Shown one piece after another: positions 15,292 to 23,732 of a stretch of DNA of 28,996 nt (within the stretch, counting starts at the first letter, position 1; every line of letters starts with the position of its first letter). Source of the DNA: DATBLE01 sp050258035 (lineage in GTDB: Bacteria > Actinomycetota > Thermoleophilia > Gaiellales > Gaiellaceae). Where the stretch lies: the NCBI GenBank assembly GCA_050258035.1, contig JBLMYA010000006.1:1-28996 (forward strand), read 5' to 3'. The translations under genes and the position numbers were made by a program. The notes under the pieces were generated by a model. The model searched no databases and was not told the DNA's origin. It worked only from the letters and a program-made list of their open reading frames with translations.

Positions 15292-17559
15292 CTACCAGCA
15301 CTCTGCGTCGCCGAGCCGGAAGAACTCCCGCAGCTCTGCTTCGAAGTCGTCGGTCTCCGAGACGGTGCGCGAGTACATGTACTTGAGCGGATCTATCAAT
15401 CCACCACTCAGGTGCAGCTCGCGCTCGTCCCGCCAGAACTCCTCCGGGCTCATCGTCTCCTCGAGGCGCCGGCGGCGGATCTCCCTGCGCGCCGCCTCCG
15501 TTCCCGGCCCGTCGAGCACCCACGTCTCGCCGTCCTGCCGGACGACCACGCCGTAGCAGGTGTGGGCAACCTCGGGATCGATCCAGCCCTGGCTCACGTC
15601 GGTGAGCATCGCCTCCGGGTCGCGCTCGAGCGGGTCACCCCAGCCGCCCGACGCGCCGCTGTGCGTGGCGAGGATGTCCCCGTGGCCGAACTCGAGCGGC
15701 GGCATATCGAATCGCCATGTCTCGAGCCGGTCGACCTCGAGCACGCCGTCCTTGACCATCTTCACCATCTCCAGGCCGTTCCGCGGGAGCGCGATGCCCT
15801 TCTCGACGAGCTCGAGCGAGTTCGTGCCGCGCGCCGACACCTGCGCCGAGTTCGGAGCAGGGTAGGCGCCGCTCATCCCCTGCGCGGTGAACGTCGTGTA
15901 CGCGGTGCCCGAGCCGGCGCGGCTCATCGTCAGCCGACCCTGGTCCAGGACCCACATCAGGGAGCCCTGGCCGACGCCGCCGCGGTATTTCCCGTTGCCG
16001 CAGAAGCCCGGGATGATGTCCCGGCCGATGTAGACGGAGCCGGGCATCAGGTTCTCCCACTCCTCCGCGTTGCCGATGTTCGGCAGCTGTGTCCACTGAG
16101 CGAAAAGGAGAGGCTGCCCGTCGCGGAAGCTGTACGCGCCCTGCGCGTGGCCGCCGACGCCGGTGAAGTCGACCATCCCGTAGAGGCTGCCGTCCGGCAG
16201 GTTGCCCTCGCCCTGGATCCCCTCCCAGTCGGCCTCGACCATCAGGGCTTCCTCGACGAAGCCGCGCGAGTAGAACGAGCGCAGGATCGAGGTGAACCCG
16301 AGCGTGTTGAGCACGTTCGAGTGCGCCCAGATGTTCGCGAAGCTGGCGGTGATGTTCCCGGGGTTGTAGACCGAGCCGACGGGATACCGCGAGTAGCAGG
16401 CGAGCACGACGCCCGAGGTCGGCTTCGTGTTGTAGCCGAAGCAGTTGATCATCGCCATGTAGAAGGCGACGTCTGCGCCGCCGGGATACCCGTTGAAGGC
16501 GTGGTAGTCCCACTGGGAGGTGCCGTCCATGTTCGCGAAGACCGTGCCCTCGCCGTCGATGGAGAGCCGCTGCCGGATGTGGATCAACTGATCCTTGTCG
16601 GCGTGCTCGTAGAGCGGCATCAGGCCGGCGTACTTGACGACCCGGAAGCCGGCCGTGTCGTAACGGCCCGGGATCGAGGTGGTCCGGACATTGTCCCGGA
16701 CGGCGATGTGCGTCTCCTCGATCACCTCACGGATCGCGCGCATGTAGTAGTCCATTCCGAACTCGGCGATCAGCTTGTGGATCTCGTCGTGCACCATCGC
16801 GCAGCCGGAGAGCCGCATCTTGTCGTCGAGGTTGTTGAGGACACCCGTGCGGGTGCGGCGGAGCCACATCTGCTCCCACCACGTGTACTGGACGAGGTTC
16901 TCGCCGGTCTTGATCGGGGGGACGACGAAGCCGTCGGCGAACGTGTCGGCGTTGTACGTCGGCCATGAGCCGGCAAGGGCCGCACCGGTCTCGACGATGT
17001 GGTTGATGCCCATCGCCCAGGCGACCAGGGTGTCGCCGACCACGATCGGAACATAGGTGTAGGTATCACCGGGGTGCGGGGCGCCGGCGGCGTCGCCGTC
17101 GTCCGTGACGAAGACGTCCCCGTCCTTGATCCCAGGATTCGCGTCGTAACCGTGGTCGGCCATGAACCTCATGCAGATCCGGCCGGACGCAGGCCCGTGA
17201 CTGAAGAATCCCGGGGAGATCGCGAGCGAGTCACCTTCCGGGGTGAGCAGGCACCAGAGCACCTCGCCCATCTCGCGCGAGCCGGGCGAGGCGGTTACGT
17301 ACCGGGAGACCTCGTACGCCGCGATCATGATCGCGTGCAGCCGCGAGTAGAAGCGCTCGTAGAGGATCGGGTCGCTCTCCTTCAGGCTGAGCTCGGTAAC
17401 CCCGAAGTAGTGCCCGGTCTCCGCTGTGAGGCGGTCACGCTCCTCGATAAGACTGAGCAGCGATCGGCGCGAGCCGGCTGCGCCGTCGCCCCCGTTCTGC
17501 ACGGCAGCAGGAGCAAGAGTCGCCGACTCGTCCAACAGTCCGGTGACGTCAGTGTTCAT
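15292..17559 (-). CDS. acxB: Acetone carboxylase-type alpha subunit (hydantoinase B family), Mn site conserved
   Basis: The 755-residue product fits AcxB (about 776). The N-terminal third carries GDVFVTDDGDAAGAPHPGD and MGINHIVETG. His162, Asp165 and His187 reproduce the spacing of the Mn ligands that I recall for Xanthobacter AcxB (His150, Asp153, His175: +3, +22). Alpha carries out the carboxylation: carboxyphosphate-derived CO2 joins the enolate at Mn, giving acetoacetate from acetone. Other blocks are YNPGNITASFANIWAHSNV, GVGGHAQGAYSFRDGQPLL and ATHSGASGGWGDPLERDP, shared with HyuB-type proteins. The C-terminus has IDPLKYMYSRT. ATG 17559 has GGAGGG upstream. It is first in the operon, behind a good promoter at 17655-17682. 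Gene order alpha-gamma-beta differs from Xanthobacter (beta-alpha-gamma). Confidence 0.87.
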   Translation of the reverse strand: MNTDVTGLLDESATLAPAAVQNGGDGAAGSRRSLLSLIEERDRLTAETGHYFGVTELSLKESDPILYERFYSRLHAIMIAAYEVSRYVTASPGSREMGEVLWCLLTPEGDSLAISPGFFSHGPASGRICMRFMADHGYDANPGIKDGDVFVTDDGDAAGAPHPGDTYTYVPIVVGDTLVAWAMGINHIVETGAALAGSWPTYNADTFADGFVVPPIKTGENLVQYTWWEQMWLRRTRTGVLNNLDDKMRLSGCAMVHDEIHKLIAEFGMDYYMRAIREVIEETHIAVRDNVRTTSIPGRYDTAGFRVVKYAGLMPLYEHADKDQLIHIRQRLSIDGEGTVFANMDGTSQWDYHAFNGYPGGADVAFYMAMINCFGYNTKPTSGVVLACYSRYPVGSVYNPGNITASFANIWAHSNVLNTLGFTSILRSFYSRGFVEEALMVEADWEGIQGEGNLPDGSLYGMVDFTGVGGHAQGAYSFRDGQPLLFAQWTQLPNIGNAEEWENLMPGSVYIGRDIIPGFCGNGKYRGGVGQGSLMWVLDQGRLTMSRAGSGTAYTTFTAQGMSGAYPAPNSAQVSARGTNSLELVEKGIALPRNGLEMVKMVKDGVLEVDRLETWRFDMPPLEFGHGDILATHSGASGGWGDPLERDPEAMLTDVSQGWIDPEVAHTCYGVVVRQDGETWVLDGPGTEAARREIRRRRLEETMSPEEFWRDERELHLSGGLIDPLKYMYSRTVSETDDFEAELREFFRLGDAECW

Positions 17560-17654
17560 TGTCCCTCCGGTTCTCTAGCCTGTATTCGCCCGTCCGGTCG
17601 AGGCTCCGATCTGCCCTCAAACCCGCCGGTCCGACAGGGAATCGGGTAGTGGCC

Positions 17655-17682
17655 ATTATGACCTGCGACCATAGTCGGTCAA
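17655..17682 (-). promoter_or_regulatory. Promoter of the carboxylase operon with a palindrome on its -10
   Basis: On the minus strand, TTGACC (17682-17677) is separated by 16 bases from CATAAT (17660-17655), matching sigma-70-type boxes, about 100 bases before the alpha ATG. The -10 lies inside GGTCAT-A-ATGGCC (17663-17651), a one-mismatch inverted repeat, and CGAC-CATA-GTCG lies in the spacer. Either could be an operator. Boxes are read by eye. Confidence 0.55.
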
Positions 17683-17828
17683 CCGTGTACGGCCCGAGCT
17701 GACGCGATTCCGCGAGTGGGACCCGCCTAACTTCATGGTAAGGAGAGGTCGGTTGAGTCAGGGAGAGGATCCTACGAATGCCACGTACGTCCGGGAGCCA
17801 GCTGCCCTCCGCGGAACACGATGCCCGC

Positions 17829-18785
17829 CTACTTCTGGGGCACCGCCTGCCAGGCCGGGCTGCGACTGTCGCCGAGGAGCTGGGTCAGCATTCGCAGACG
17901 GCTGCCGTCTGCATTGACGATCCCGATCTCCGCGAGACCCTTTCTACCGCTCAGCGTGACGAAGACGATCTCACGGCCGTCGGGCGACCAGCTCGGGGCG
18001 AAATAGACGGTGTCCGCGGGGGCGTGGGCGACGGCGCGCTCGTTGCCCCTGTCGGCGCTCATGGTCTCGAGGTGCGCGGCGTACGTGCCCCCGGTTGGTA
18101 CGAGATACGAGAACGCGATCTTGCGGCCGTCCGGCGACCACGCGGGATCGAGGTAGTCGGCTCCGCCTCGCAGGCTCAACTTGTGCGTGCCGCGACCGTT
18201 CGCCCCGACGACGTAGATCGCGTAGTGCGCGTGCTGAGGATCGACTGCATAGGAGTAGGCGATCCGGTGCCCGTCCGGAGACCACGACGGATGCCGGTAG
18301 TCGCCCTGCTTGTGCGTCAGCGCCTGGAGGTTCGTGCCGTCCAAGTTGATCAGGTAGATCGTGCTGCGCGAGGGAGAGAGCTTGCGGACGAACGCGATCC
18401 GCCGGCCGTTGGGCGACCACGTAGGATCCGCGTCGAGTGCTTGCGTAGCCGTCAGCCGCCGCATGTTGCTGCCGTCGGCCTTCATCGTCCAGATCTGGTC
18501 GGATCCGCCTCGACCGCTGACGAACGCAATCCGCTTGCCGTCGGGCGACCACGACGGCGAGCCGTTGTGCGTCCCGTCTCGCGTAAGCACCTTGAGCCCG
18601 GTCGCGTCAGGCCTCATCACCCAGATGTCGGTTCCCCGCCCGCAACCCGTCAACTCCCGGCACCGGGTGAATGCGATCAGGCCCCCCGGGCCGGGCGAGG
18701 CACTGCCGACGATCGGGGAGATAGCCGCGAGGCCCGCCACGAACGCCATCACCGCAACACGAGCTGCCGGGCCTCCGTTGACCAT
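17829..18785 (-). CDS. Exported TolB-like (PD40) beta-propeller protein
   Basis: The 318-residue protein has a probable signal peptide (VAVMAFVAGLAAISPIVGSA, about 10-29) and then about six PD40 repeats with the signature SWSPDGKRIAFVS, TWSPNGRRIAFVR, SWSPDGHRIAYSY, AWSPDGRKIAFSY and SWSPDGREIVFV, each followed by a blade ending in DG or similar. It resembles the propeller half of TolB and related exported proteins, which bind proteins or peptides outside the membrane. There is no N-terminal TolB domain and no peptidase domain. Start ATG 18785 has only a weak ribosome site; the second Met leaves a similar leader. It stands between the carboxylase promoter and a divergent membrane-protein gene. 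No link to the ketone pathway is evident. Confidence 0.82.
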   Translation of the reverse strand: MVNGGPAARVAVMAFVAGLAAISPIVGSASPGPGGLIAFTRCRELTGCGRGTDIWVMRPDATGLKVLTRDGTHNGSPSWSPDGKRIAFVSGRGGSDQIWTMKADGSNMRRLTATQALDADPTWSPNGRRIAFVRKLSPSRSTIYLINLDGTNLQALTHKQGDYRHPSWSPDGHRIAYSYAVDPQHAHYAIYVVGANGRGTHKLSLRGGADYLDPAWSPDGRKIAFSYLVPTGGTYAAHLETMSADRGNERAVAHAPADTVYFAPSWSPDGREIVFVTLSGRKGLAEIGIVNADGSRLRMLTQLLGDSRSPAWQAVPQK

Positions 18786-18898
18786 GGGGAGTCGGTCACC
18801 CTAGCAGCGGCGTTCCGAAGCCACACCGTCTGCGCCCTGCGAACGCCGCGCCTCCTAGAATCGGCCGTCGCCATCGAGTCGCCATCAAGGAGGAGCCC

Positions 18899-19309
18899 GT
18901 GCAATGGATCCCCTACGCTCTCGGAGCCGCCGTCGGCTTCGGTCTCTGGGCGTTCTTCGGCAAGCTTGCGCTCCGTGACGCCAACTGGATGCAGGTCGGT
19001 CTCACGTACGCAGTTGCGGCCGCGGCCTTGTTCGCGGTGGTCCTGCTGAGCTCTGCGAAACGCAGCTTCGCCGGGACGAACGGCTGGACGCTCGCAGCGT
19101 CTTCCGTTTCGGGCGCAGTCGGTCTCTGGCTGTTCTACCTCGCGCTCGACCGTGGGAAGGCCAGTGTCGTTGTCCCGATGGCGAACGTCTACCCTGCGAT
19201 CGCGGCGGTGCTGGCGGTCGCTTTCCTGGGCGAACGGCTGACCGCCCTCCAGGTTGTCGGCATTGCCCTGGCTGTCGGTGGAGTCATGTTGATCGGACTC
19301 GCCCGCTAG
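18899..19309 (+). CDS. Half-size EamA/DMT-superfamily membrane protein
   Basis: The 136-residue product has about five hydrophobic segments (residues 5-20, 35-50, 62-80, 88-108, 115-133) and a Pro-Met-Ala-Asn segment, VVVPMANVYPAIAAVLAVAF, that is typical of the end of an EamA unit. Full EamA transporters have two such units (about 280-300 residues); single-unit members exist and are thought to pair, like small multidrug resistance proteins. GTG 18899 sits behind AAGGAGGA at normal distance. Its stop overlaps the stop of the convergent ligase gene (CTAG, 19306-19309). It may export or import a small metabolite; nothing identifies the cargo. Confidence 0.75.
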   Translation: MQWIPYALGAAVGFGLWAFFGKLALRDANWMQVGLTYAVAAAALFAVVLLSSAKRSFAGTNGWTLAASSVSGAVGLWLFYLALDRGKASVVVPMANVYPAIAAVLAVAFLGERLTALQVVGIALAVGGVMLIGLAR

Positions 19310-21258
19310 GTGTCACCCGCGAGCGTCGTCTCGATCGCCGAGAGGACGCTCGGGTCCTCGAGGGCGGAGAGATCGCCCGGATCCTGGCCGAGCACGAGTG
19401 CCCGCATGCTTCGGCGGACGATCTTCGCGCTGCGCGTCTTCGGCAGGGCGGCGACGAACACGACCCGCTGCGGCTCGTAGCTCTTGCCCAGATCGGCGCC
19501 GATCAGGTGGCGCAGCTCCGATGCGAGTTCGTCGGTCGGCTCGACGTCCGGGGCAAGCACGCAGAACGCCCACGCCACCTCGCCTTTGACCTCGTCGGGG
19601 ATTCCCACTACCCCGCACTCGACGACCGCTTCGTGTCCGACGAGCACCGACTCGAGCTCCGCGGGCCCGACACGCTTCCCGGCGATATTGAGGGTGTCGT
19701 CTGAGCGGCCGAACAGGAACCAGTAGCCGTCCTCGTCCACGAGCGCGAGGTCGCCGTGTGTCCACACGCCCGGGAATTGGCTCCAGTAGGCGTCTATGTA
19801 TCGCTCCGGGTCGCGCCAGATGCCGCGCGTCATCGCGGGCCAGGGCTTGCGACAGACGAGTTCGCCGATCTCGCAGCGGATCGACTCGCCGTCGGCGTTC
19901 ACGACGTCCACGGCCATTCCGAGCGACGGCAGGCCGACGGAGCACTCCTTGATCGGGATCGCCGCCGACGGGGAGAGGAAGCAGGTGCCGACCTCCGTCC
20001 CGCCCGAGATGTTGATGATCGGCCGGCGGCCCTCGCCGACGACGGTGGAGAACCAGCGGTACGGCTCGGGATTCCACGGCTCGCCGCTCGAGGCCAGGAT
20101 CCTGAGAGTCGACAGGTCGTGCTTCCGTACCGGCTCCTCGCCGTACGGCATGAGGACACGAACGAGGGTCGGGGAGACGCCGAGCACGGAGACGCGATGG
20201 CGTTCGCACTGTCCCCAGAGCCGGTCGGGTGGAACCGTGGCGAGACCCTCGCAGGCGACGACTGTCGCCCCGTTGACGCCGCCGCCGACCATCATCCCCA
20301 TCGCGATCATCCAACCGAGATCGGTGACCCAGTAAAGACGGTCGCCCTGACCGACGTCGGTCTGGAACGCACACTCCTCGCCGATCTTCACCAGCAGGCC
20401 GGCGGTGGCGTGCACCACCCCCTTCGGCCGGCCGGTCGTGCCCGATGTGTAGACAAGGCAGTACGGGTGCTCGGAATCGAAGCCCTCGGGCTCGCGCTCA
20501 CCTGATTGGCCGGCGACGAGGTCGTCCCAGCGAACGTCCCGGTCCGACGAGACCGCGCTCCCCGTCTCGTCGGCGAACCGCTCCTGGACGATCACGTGCC
20601 CAACCGAGGGCGAGTCGACGAGCGCCGCGTCCAGCGTCTCCTTGAGCCGGTGCAGCTGGCCCCTGCGCAGTGCTCCGTCGGCCGTGATCGCCGCCTTCAC
20701 CTCGCCGTCGACGAGGCGCGCCGAGATCGCGCTTGCGGCCAGGCCGGAGAACAGCGGCACCTGCACGGCGCCGATCAGCGCGCAGGCATGTGTCGCGATC
20801 ACGCCCTCTGCCAGCATCGGCAGATAGAGGGCGACCCGGTCGCCGGCCTCGATACCGAGCGACGAGAGGCCGTCGGCCAGGCGGCAGACCTCCTGCCAGA
20901 GTTCGCGATACGTCAGCTCGCGAATCGTGCCGTTCTCGGTCTCCGAGCTGACCGCGACCGCGTCGGGGGTTGCGACTGCCCAGCGGCCGACGCAGTTCCA
21001 GGCCGCGTTCAGCCGGCCGCCGACGAACCACGTGGGCCATTCAGGGCCGCGCGAGGCGTCGACCACGGTGTGGTACGGCTCGGCGAACTCGATCCCGAGG
21101 TGGCGCACGATCGCATCCCAGAACCACTCCGGCTCGTCCGTCGAGCGGCGGACGAGCTCCCAGTAGTCCTCGATCCCGTAGGTTCGCGCGAACCGCGTCA
21201 CGCGCGCCTGAGCGGCGACCTCGGGGGTCGGAGTCCAGGCATAGGCGGCTCCTGTCAC
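19306..21258 (-). CDS. ACS-type acyl-CoA ligase (AMP-binding), acetoacetate- or related beta-keto acid ligase candidate
   Basis: The 650-residue protein has acetyl/propionyl/acetoacetyl-CoA synthetase length and order: DYWELVRRSTDEPEWFWDAI (31-50), P-loop YTSGTTGRPKG (270-280), VTDLGWMIAMG (311-321), NISGGTEVGTCF (416-427), HGDLALVDEDGYWFLFGRSD (501-520), and the C-terminal PKTRSAKIVRR with catalytic Lys612. It makes acyl-AMP and then acyl-CoA. The GGTEVGTCF block is nearer to acetoacetyl-CoA synthetase GGTEICGCF than to acetyl-CoA synthetase, in my recollection; this is a hint only. GTG 21258 is chosen for its GCAGGAGA site; the frame runs on upstream but that part is low-complexity. The luciferase-like gene ends 13 bases before it on the same strand. 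It is the best candidate to activate the carboxylase product. Confidence 0.82.
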   Translation of the reverse strand: MTGAAYAWTPTPEVAAQARVTRFARTYGIEDYWELVRRSTDEPEWFWDAIVRHLGIEFAEPYHTVVDASRGPEWPTWFVGGRLNAAWNCVGRWAVATPDAVAVSSETENGTIRELTYRELWQEVCRLADGLSSLGIEAGDRVALYLPMLAEGVIATHACALIGAVQVPLFSGLAASAISARLVDGEVKAAITADGALRRGQLHRLKETLDAALVDSPSVGHVIVQERFADETGSAVSSDRDVRWDDLVAGQSGEREPEGFDSEHPYCLVYTSGTTGRPKGVVHATAGLLVKIGEECAFQTDVGQGDRLYWVTDLGWMIAMGMMVGGGVNGATVVACEGLATVPPDRLWGQCERHRVSVLGVSPTLVRVLMPYGEEPVRKHDLSTLRILASSGEPWNPEPYRWFSTVVGEGRRPIINISGGTEVGTCFLSPSAAIPIKECSVGLPSLGMAVDVVNADGESIRCEIGELVCRKPWPAMTRGIWRDPERYIDAYWSQFPGVWTHGDLALVDEDGYWFLFGRSDDTLNIAGKRVGPAELESVLVGHEAVVECGVVGIPDEVKGEVAWAFCVLAPDVEPTDELASELRHLIGADLGKSYEPQRVVFVAALPKTRSAKIVRRSMRALVLGQDPGDLSALEDPSVLSAIETTLAGDT

Positions 21259-21271
21259 ATTGTCTCCTGCG

Positions 21272-22189
21272 CTACTTCGCGAGATCAGCGAACAGCTCCA
21301 TTCGGCCGAGGAAGTCGTCCAGCGAACGGACGGTCGGATCGAATGTCGGGTCGAGGATGAGTTGCGTCGACCCGATCTCTCTCGACGCGGCGATGTCGGA
21401 GGCGATCTGCTCGGTTGTCCCGCAGAAGGGGCCGCGATCGTCACCGAGCGGTGAGTCCGTCACCTCGACGTTGCCGCGCATGACGAGCTCGATCTCGGAC
21501 GGGTCCCGGCCCGCCTGGCGGGCGGCCTCCTTGATCCCCTCGAACATCTGGGCGACCCCAGCCGGGGGAATCCCGACCGGGTTCCAGCCGTTCGAGTCAC
21601 GCGCGACGCGGTCGAGCGCGGGCGGCGTGTACGCGGCCAGGTAGATCGGGGGGTGGGGCTTCTGCACAGGCTTCGGGCCGATCACGGAGCGGGGGATGTC
21701 GAAGAACTCGCCGTGGAACTCGACCGGATCGGTCGTCCAGATCGTCTTCAGCGCCTGGAACGCCTCGGCGAAGCGCTTGCCGCGCGCGTTCCATGTGCTG
21801 CCGACGGCCTTGTACTCCTCGGGCGACCAGCCGATCCCGAAACCGACGCTCAGCCTGCCCTTCGAGAGGACGTCGATGGTCGTCAGACGCCGCGCGAGGA
21901 GCGCCGGGTTGTACCAGGGCAGGTTGAGGACGCTGACGCCGAGGCGTATCCGGCTCGTCTGGCCGGCGACGAACGCCAGCGAGTCGAGCGGCTCGAGGCT
22001 CGTCTTGTAGACGTCCGGAATCACACCGTCGGCGACCGGATAGGGGGCGCTGGGCTCGAGGGGGAAAAGCAGCCGCTCGGTCGTCCAGACGCTGTCGAAG
22101 CCGATTTCCTCTGCACGGGACGCGACCTGCGCGAGTGCGTCGGGCCCGGCTGACGGGCCGATGTTAGGGAGCCAGAAACCGAGACGCAT
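21272..22189 (-). CDS. LLM (luciferase-like) class oxidoreductase, probably F420-dependent
   Basis: The 305-residue product starts MRLGFWLPNIGPSAGPDALA and contains EEIGFDSVWTTERLLFP (27-43), SRIRLGVSVLNLPWYNP (83-99), DVLSKGRLSVGFGIGWSPEE (109-128) and GKPVQKPHPPIYLAAYTP-like blocks, the TIM-barrel order of F420- and FMN-dependent luciferase-like enzymes. The GFGIGWSPEEY motif is typical of the F420-using actinobacterial group. Such enzymes reduce or oxidise alcohols, ketones, imines or activate O2; the reaction is not predictable here. ATG 22189 has GGGAGGG six bases upstream. It is first in a two-gene operon with the ligase, which implies that its product or substrate enters the same route. 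It is divergent from the ABC importer. Confidence 0.82.
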   Translation of the reverse strand: MRLGFWLPNIGPSAGPDALAQVASRAEEIGFDSVWTTERLLFPLEPSAPYPVADGVIPDVYKTSLEPLDSLAFVAGQTSRIRLGVSVLNLPWYNPALLARRLTTIDVLSKGRLSVGFGIGWSPEEYKAVGSTWNARGKRFAEAFQALKTIWTTDPVEFHGEFFDIPRSVIGPKPVQKPHPPIYLAAYTPPALDRVARDSNGWNPVGIPPAGVAQMFEGIKEAARQAGRDPSEIELVMRGNVEVTDSPLGDDRGPFCGTTEQIASDIAASREIGSTQLILDPTFDPTVRSLDDFLGRMELFADLAK

Positions 22190-22352
22190 TGCGAACCCTC
22201 CCTGGGAAGAAGACAGTGGCGTGTCGGGGCGTCATCCTCGCAGACGTCGGCGCCACTGGAGGATGAACCGGCGTTCGCCGCCTCTGGCCGCGCTCCGATC
22301 ACCTGCGGACGTGCGCGCTTGTTCAAGGTGCAGGTGACAGTACCGAGGGGCG

Positions 22353-22382
22353 TTGACAACCAGCGCAGAGGCAGCGGAGAAT
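22353..22382 (+). promoter_or_regulatory. Candidate promoter of the ABC importer operon
   Basis: TTGACA (22353-22358) is followed after 18 bases by GAGAAT (22377-22382), in the 367-base divergent gap between the LLM gene and the importer. The -35 is perfect, the -10 is four of six. A similar short block, GTGTCCA with GAGCTTTG further on, occurs twice in the downstream leader (from about 22388 and from about 22491), so operators may be present. No gene is supported in this gap. Confidence 0.4.
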
Positions 22383-22556
22383 GCGGTGTCCAATCGAGGA
22401 CGAACTGTTCAGGAGCAGTGGTACGAGCTTTGCGGGGCTTCCGTGGAAGTGCCGTAGCGGGACCATGCGCGGCTGAAGCCGGCGCGTGGAGTGTCCAGTT
22501 CTGACAACAGGCGAGGTAGGAGCTTTGACCCCAAAGGGCGTTCGAGGCACCCGAGC

Positions 22557-23678
22557 GTGACCGCCCCCGTCCCCCGCGAGGGCTCCCGTTCGGGCGAGCG
22601 GAAGCGGAGGCTCCGCGCGCTCCTGAGCAGCGCGCTTCCCGGCTCAGGCTTCGTTGGCGTCTGGTTCGCGACGGCCTTCCTGATCGTGGTTTGCCAGATC
22701 GTCGCACCGGAGGCATTGTCGTCGGCGTCGCTTAGCAGCGCCGTCCTCCCCTTCATGACCTTCCTGGCCGTTGCGGCCCTGGGAGAGATGCTCGTGATCA
22801 TGAACGGCGGCATCGACCTCTCGATCCCCGGTGTGATCGTCCTCGTCGCCAACGTCGTCGTCGGCGCCTCCAGCGGCAACGACAGCGGACTTGCCGGCGC
22901 GATCGTCATCTGCATCGTGCTGGCAGCAGGCGTGGGACTCGTCAACGGGCTGCTCGTCAGCTTGGTCGGGCTGAATCCGCTGATCGTGACGCTGGCGGTC
23001 GGCGAGATCGTCACCGGCATCACCATCGGCTACGCGAGAACTCTGGCGAACGAATCGGCGGTGCCGCCGGCGCTGTCCTCCTGGGCGATCGGGCAGTTCC
23101 TGGGGGTGATCTGGGTCTTCTGGGTCGGGGTTCTGCTGGCGATCATGCTGGCGCTGCTCCTCCGGTACACACCAGTCGGGCGGCGGTTCCAGGCGGTCGG
23201 CGCCAACCGGCGCGCGGCCTGGATCGCGGGCGTCCATGTCCAGCCGTACGGCGTGTGCGCCTACATTGCGGCGGCGATCCTCTACGGCATCGCTGGCATC
23301 CTGCTCGCGGGCTTCATCCGGAGCCCGAGCATCGATCTGGGAGATCCGTACCTTCTCGGGCCGATTGCGGCCGTCGTGATCGGCGGAGCGTCCCTCGCCG
23401 GCGGCCTGGCGAGCGCGACCTCGACATGGGTGGCCGCATTCGCCCTGACGCTCCTCACCCAGATGCTGCGCGTCCTCGGGCTCTCGACGGCGTGGCAGTA
23501 CGCCGTCTACGGAGTCGCGATCGCCGCTGGCATGGTGATCTCGGGCGACCGTATCGTCGGGGTCTTCGGAGGTTTGCTGCAGAGGGACCGCGTCCGCACC
23601 TGGCTCGGAGCCGACGACTCGGACGCAGACGAATCGATCGAGGAAAGGGGGGATGCCTTCCAGCCTGCATCCATGTAG
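22557..23678 (+). CDS. Ribose-type ABC importer permease 1 (BPD_transp_2, RbsC family)
   Basis: About 373 residues with some ten hydrophobic segments, containing GEMLVIMNGGIDLSIPGVIV near residues 75-94, the sugar-permease region with the GGIDLS signature, and the cytoplasmic EAA-like stretch RFQAVGANRRAAWIAGVHV with AARAVG-type pattern, and GPIAAVVIGGASLAGG near the end. It forms half of the membrane channel. GTG 22557 is taken as start; GTG 22491 is in frame too, would add 22 polar residues, and neither has a strong ribosome site. It is first of four genes (permease, binding protein, ATPase, permease). The C-terminal tail is acidic (DDSDADESIEERGD). Substrate not identifiable. Confidence 0.85.
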   Translation: MTAPVPREGSRSGERKRRLRALLSSALPGSGFVGVWFATAFLIVVCQIVAPEALSSASLSSAVLPFMTFLAVAALGEMLVIMNGGIDLSIPGVIVLVANVVVGASSGNDSGLAGAIVICIVLAAGVGLVNGLLVSLVGLNPLIVTLAVGEIVTGITIGYARTLANESAVPPALSSWAIGQFLGVIWVFWVGVLLAIMLALLLRYTPVGRRFQAVGANRRAAWIAGVHVQPYGVCAYIAAAILYGIAGILLAGFIRSPSIDLGDPYLLGPIAAVVIGGASLAGGLASATSTWVAAFALTLLTQMLRVLGLSTAWQYAVYGVAIAAGMVISGDRIVGVFGGLLQRDRVRTWLGADDSDADESIEERGDAFQPASM

Positions 23679-23732
23679 TGGCGCGGGGCCGATCCGGTCC
23701 GCGATGACTGATCTCTCAAGGAGGGTGAAGAG

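Noticed and set aside
15412..16968. 518-codon plus-strand frame opposite the carboxylase alpha gene
   Set aside because: Same reason: a mirror of codon bias in the real gene, with no recognisable domain.
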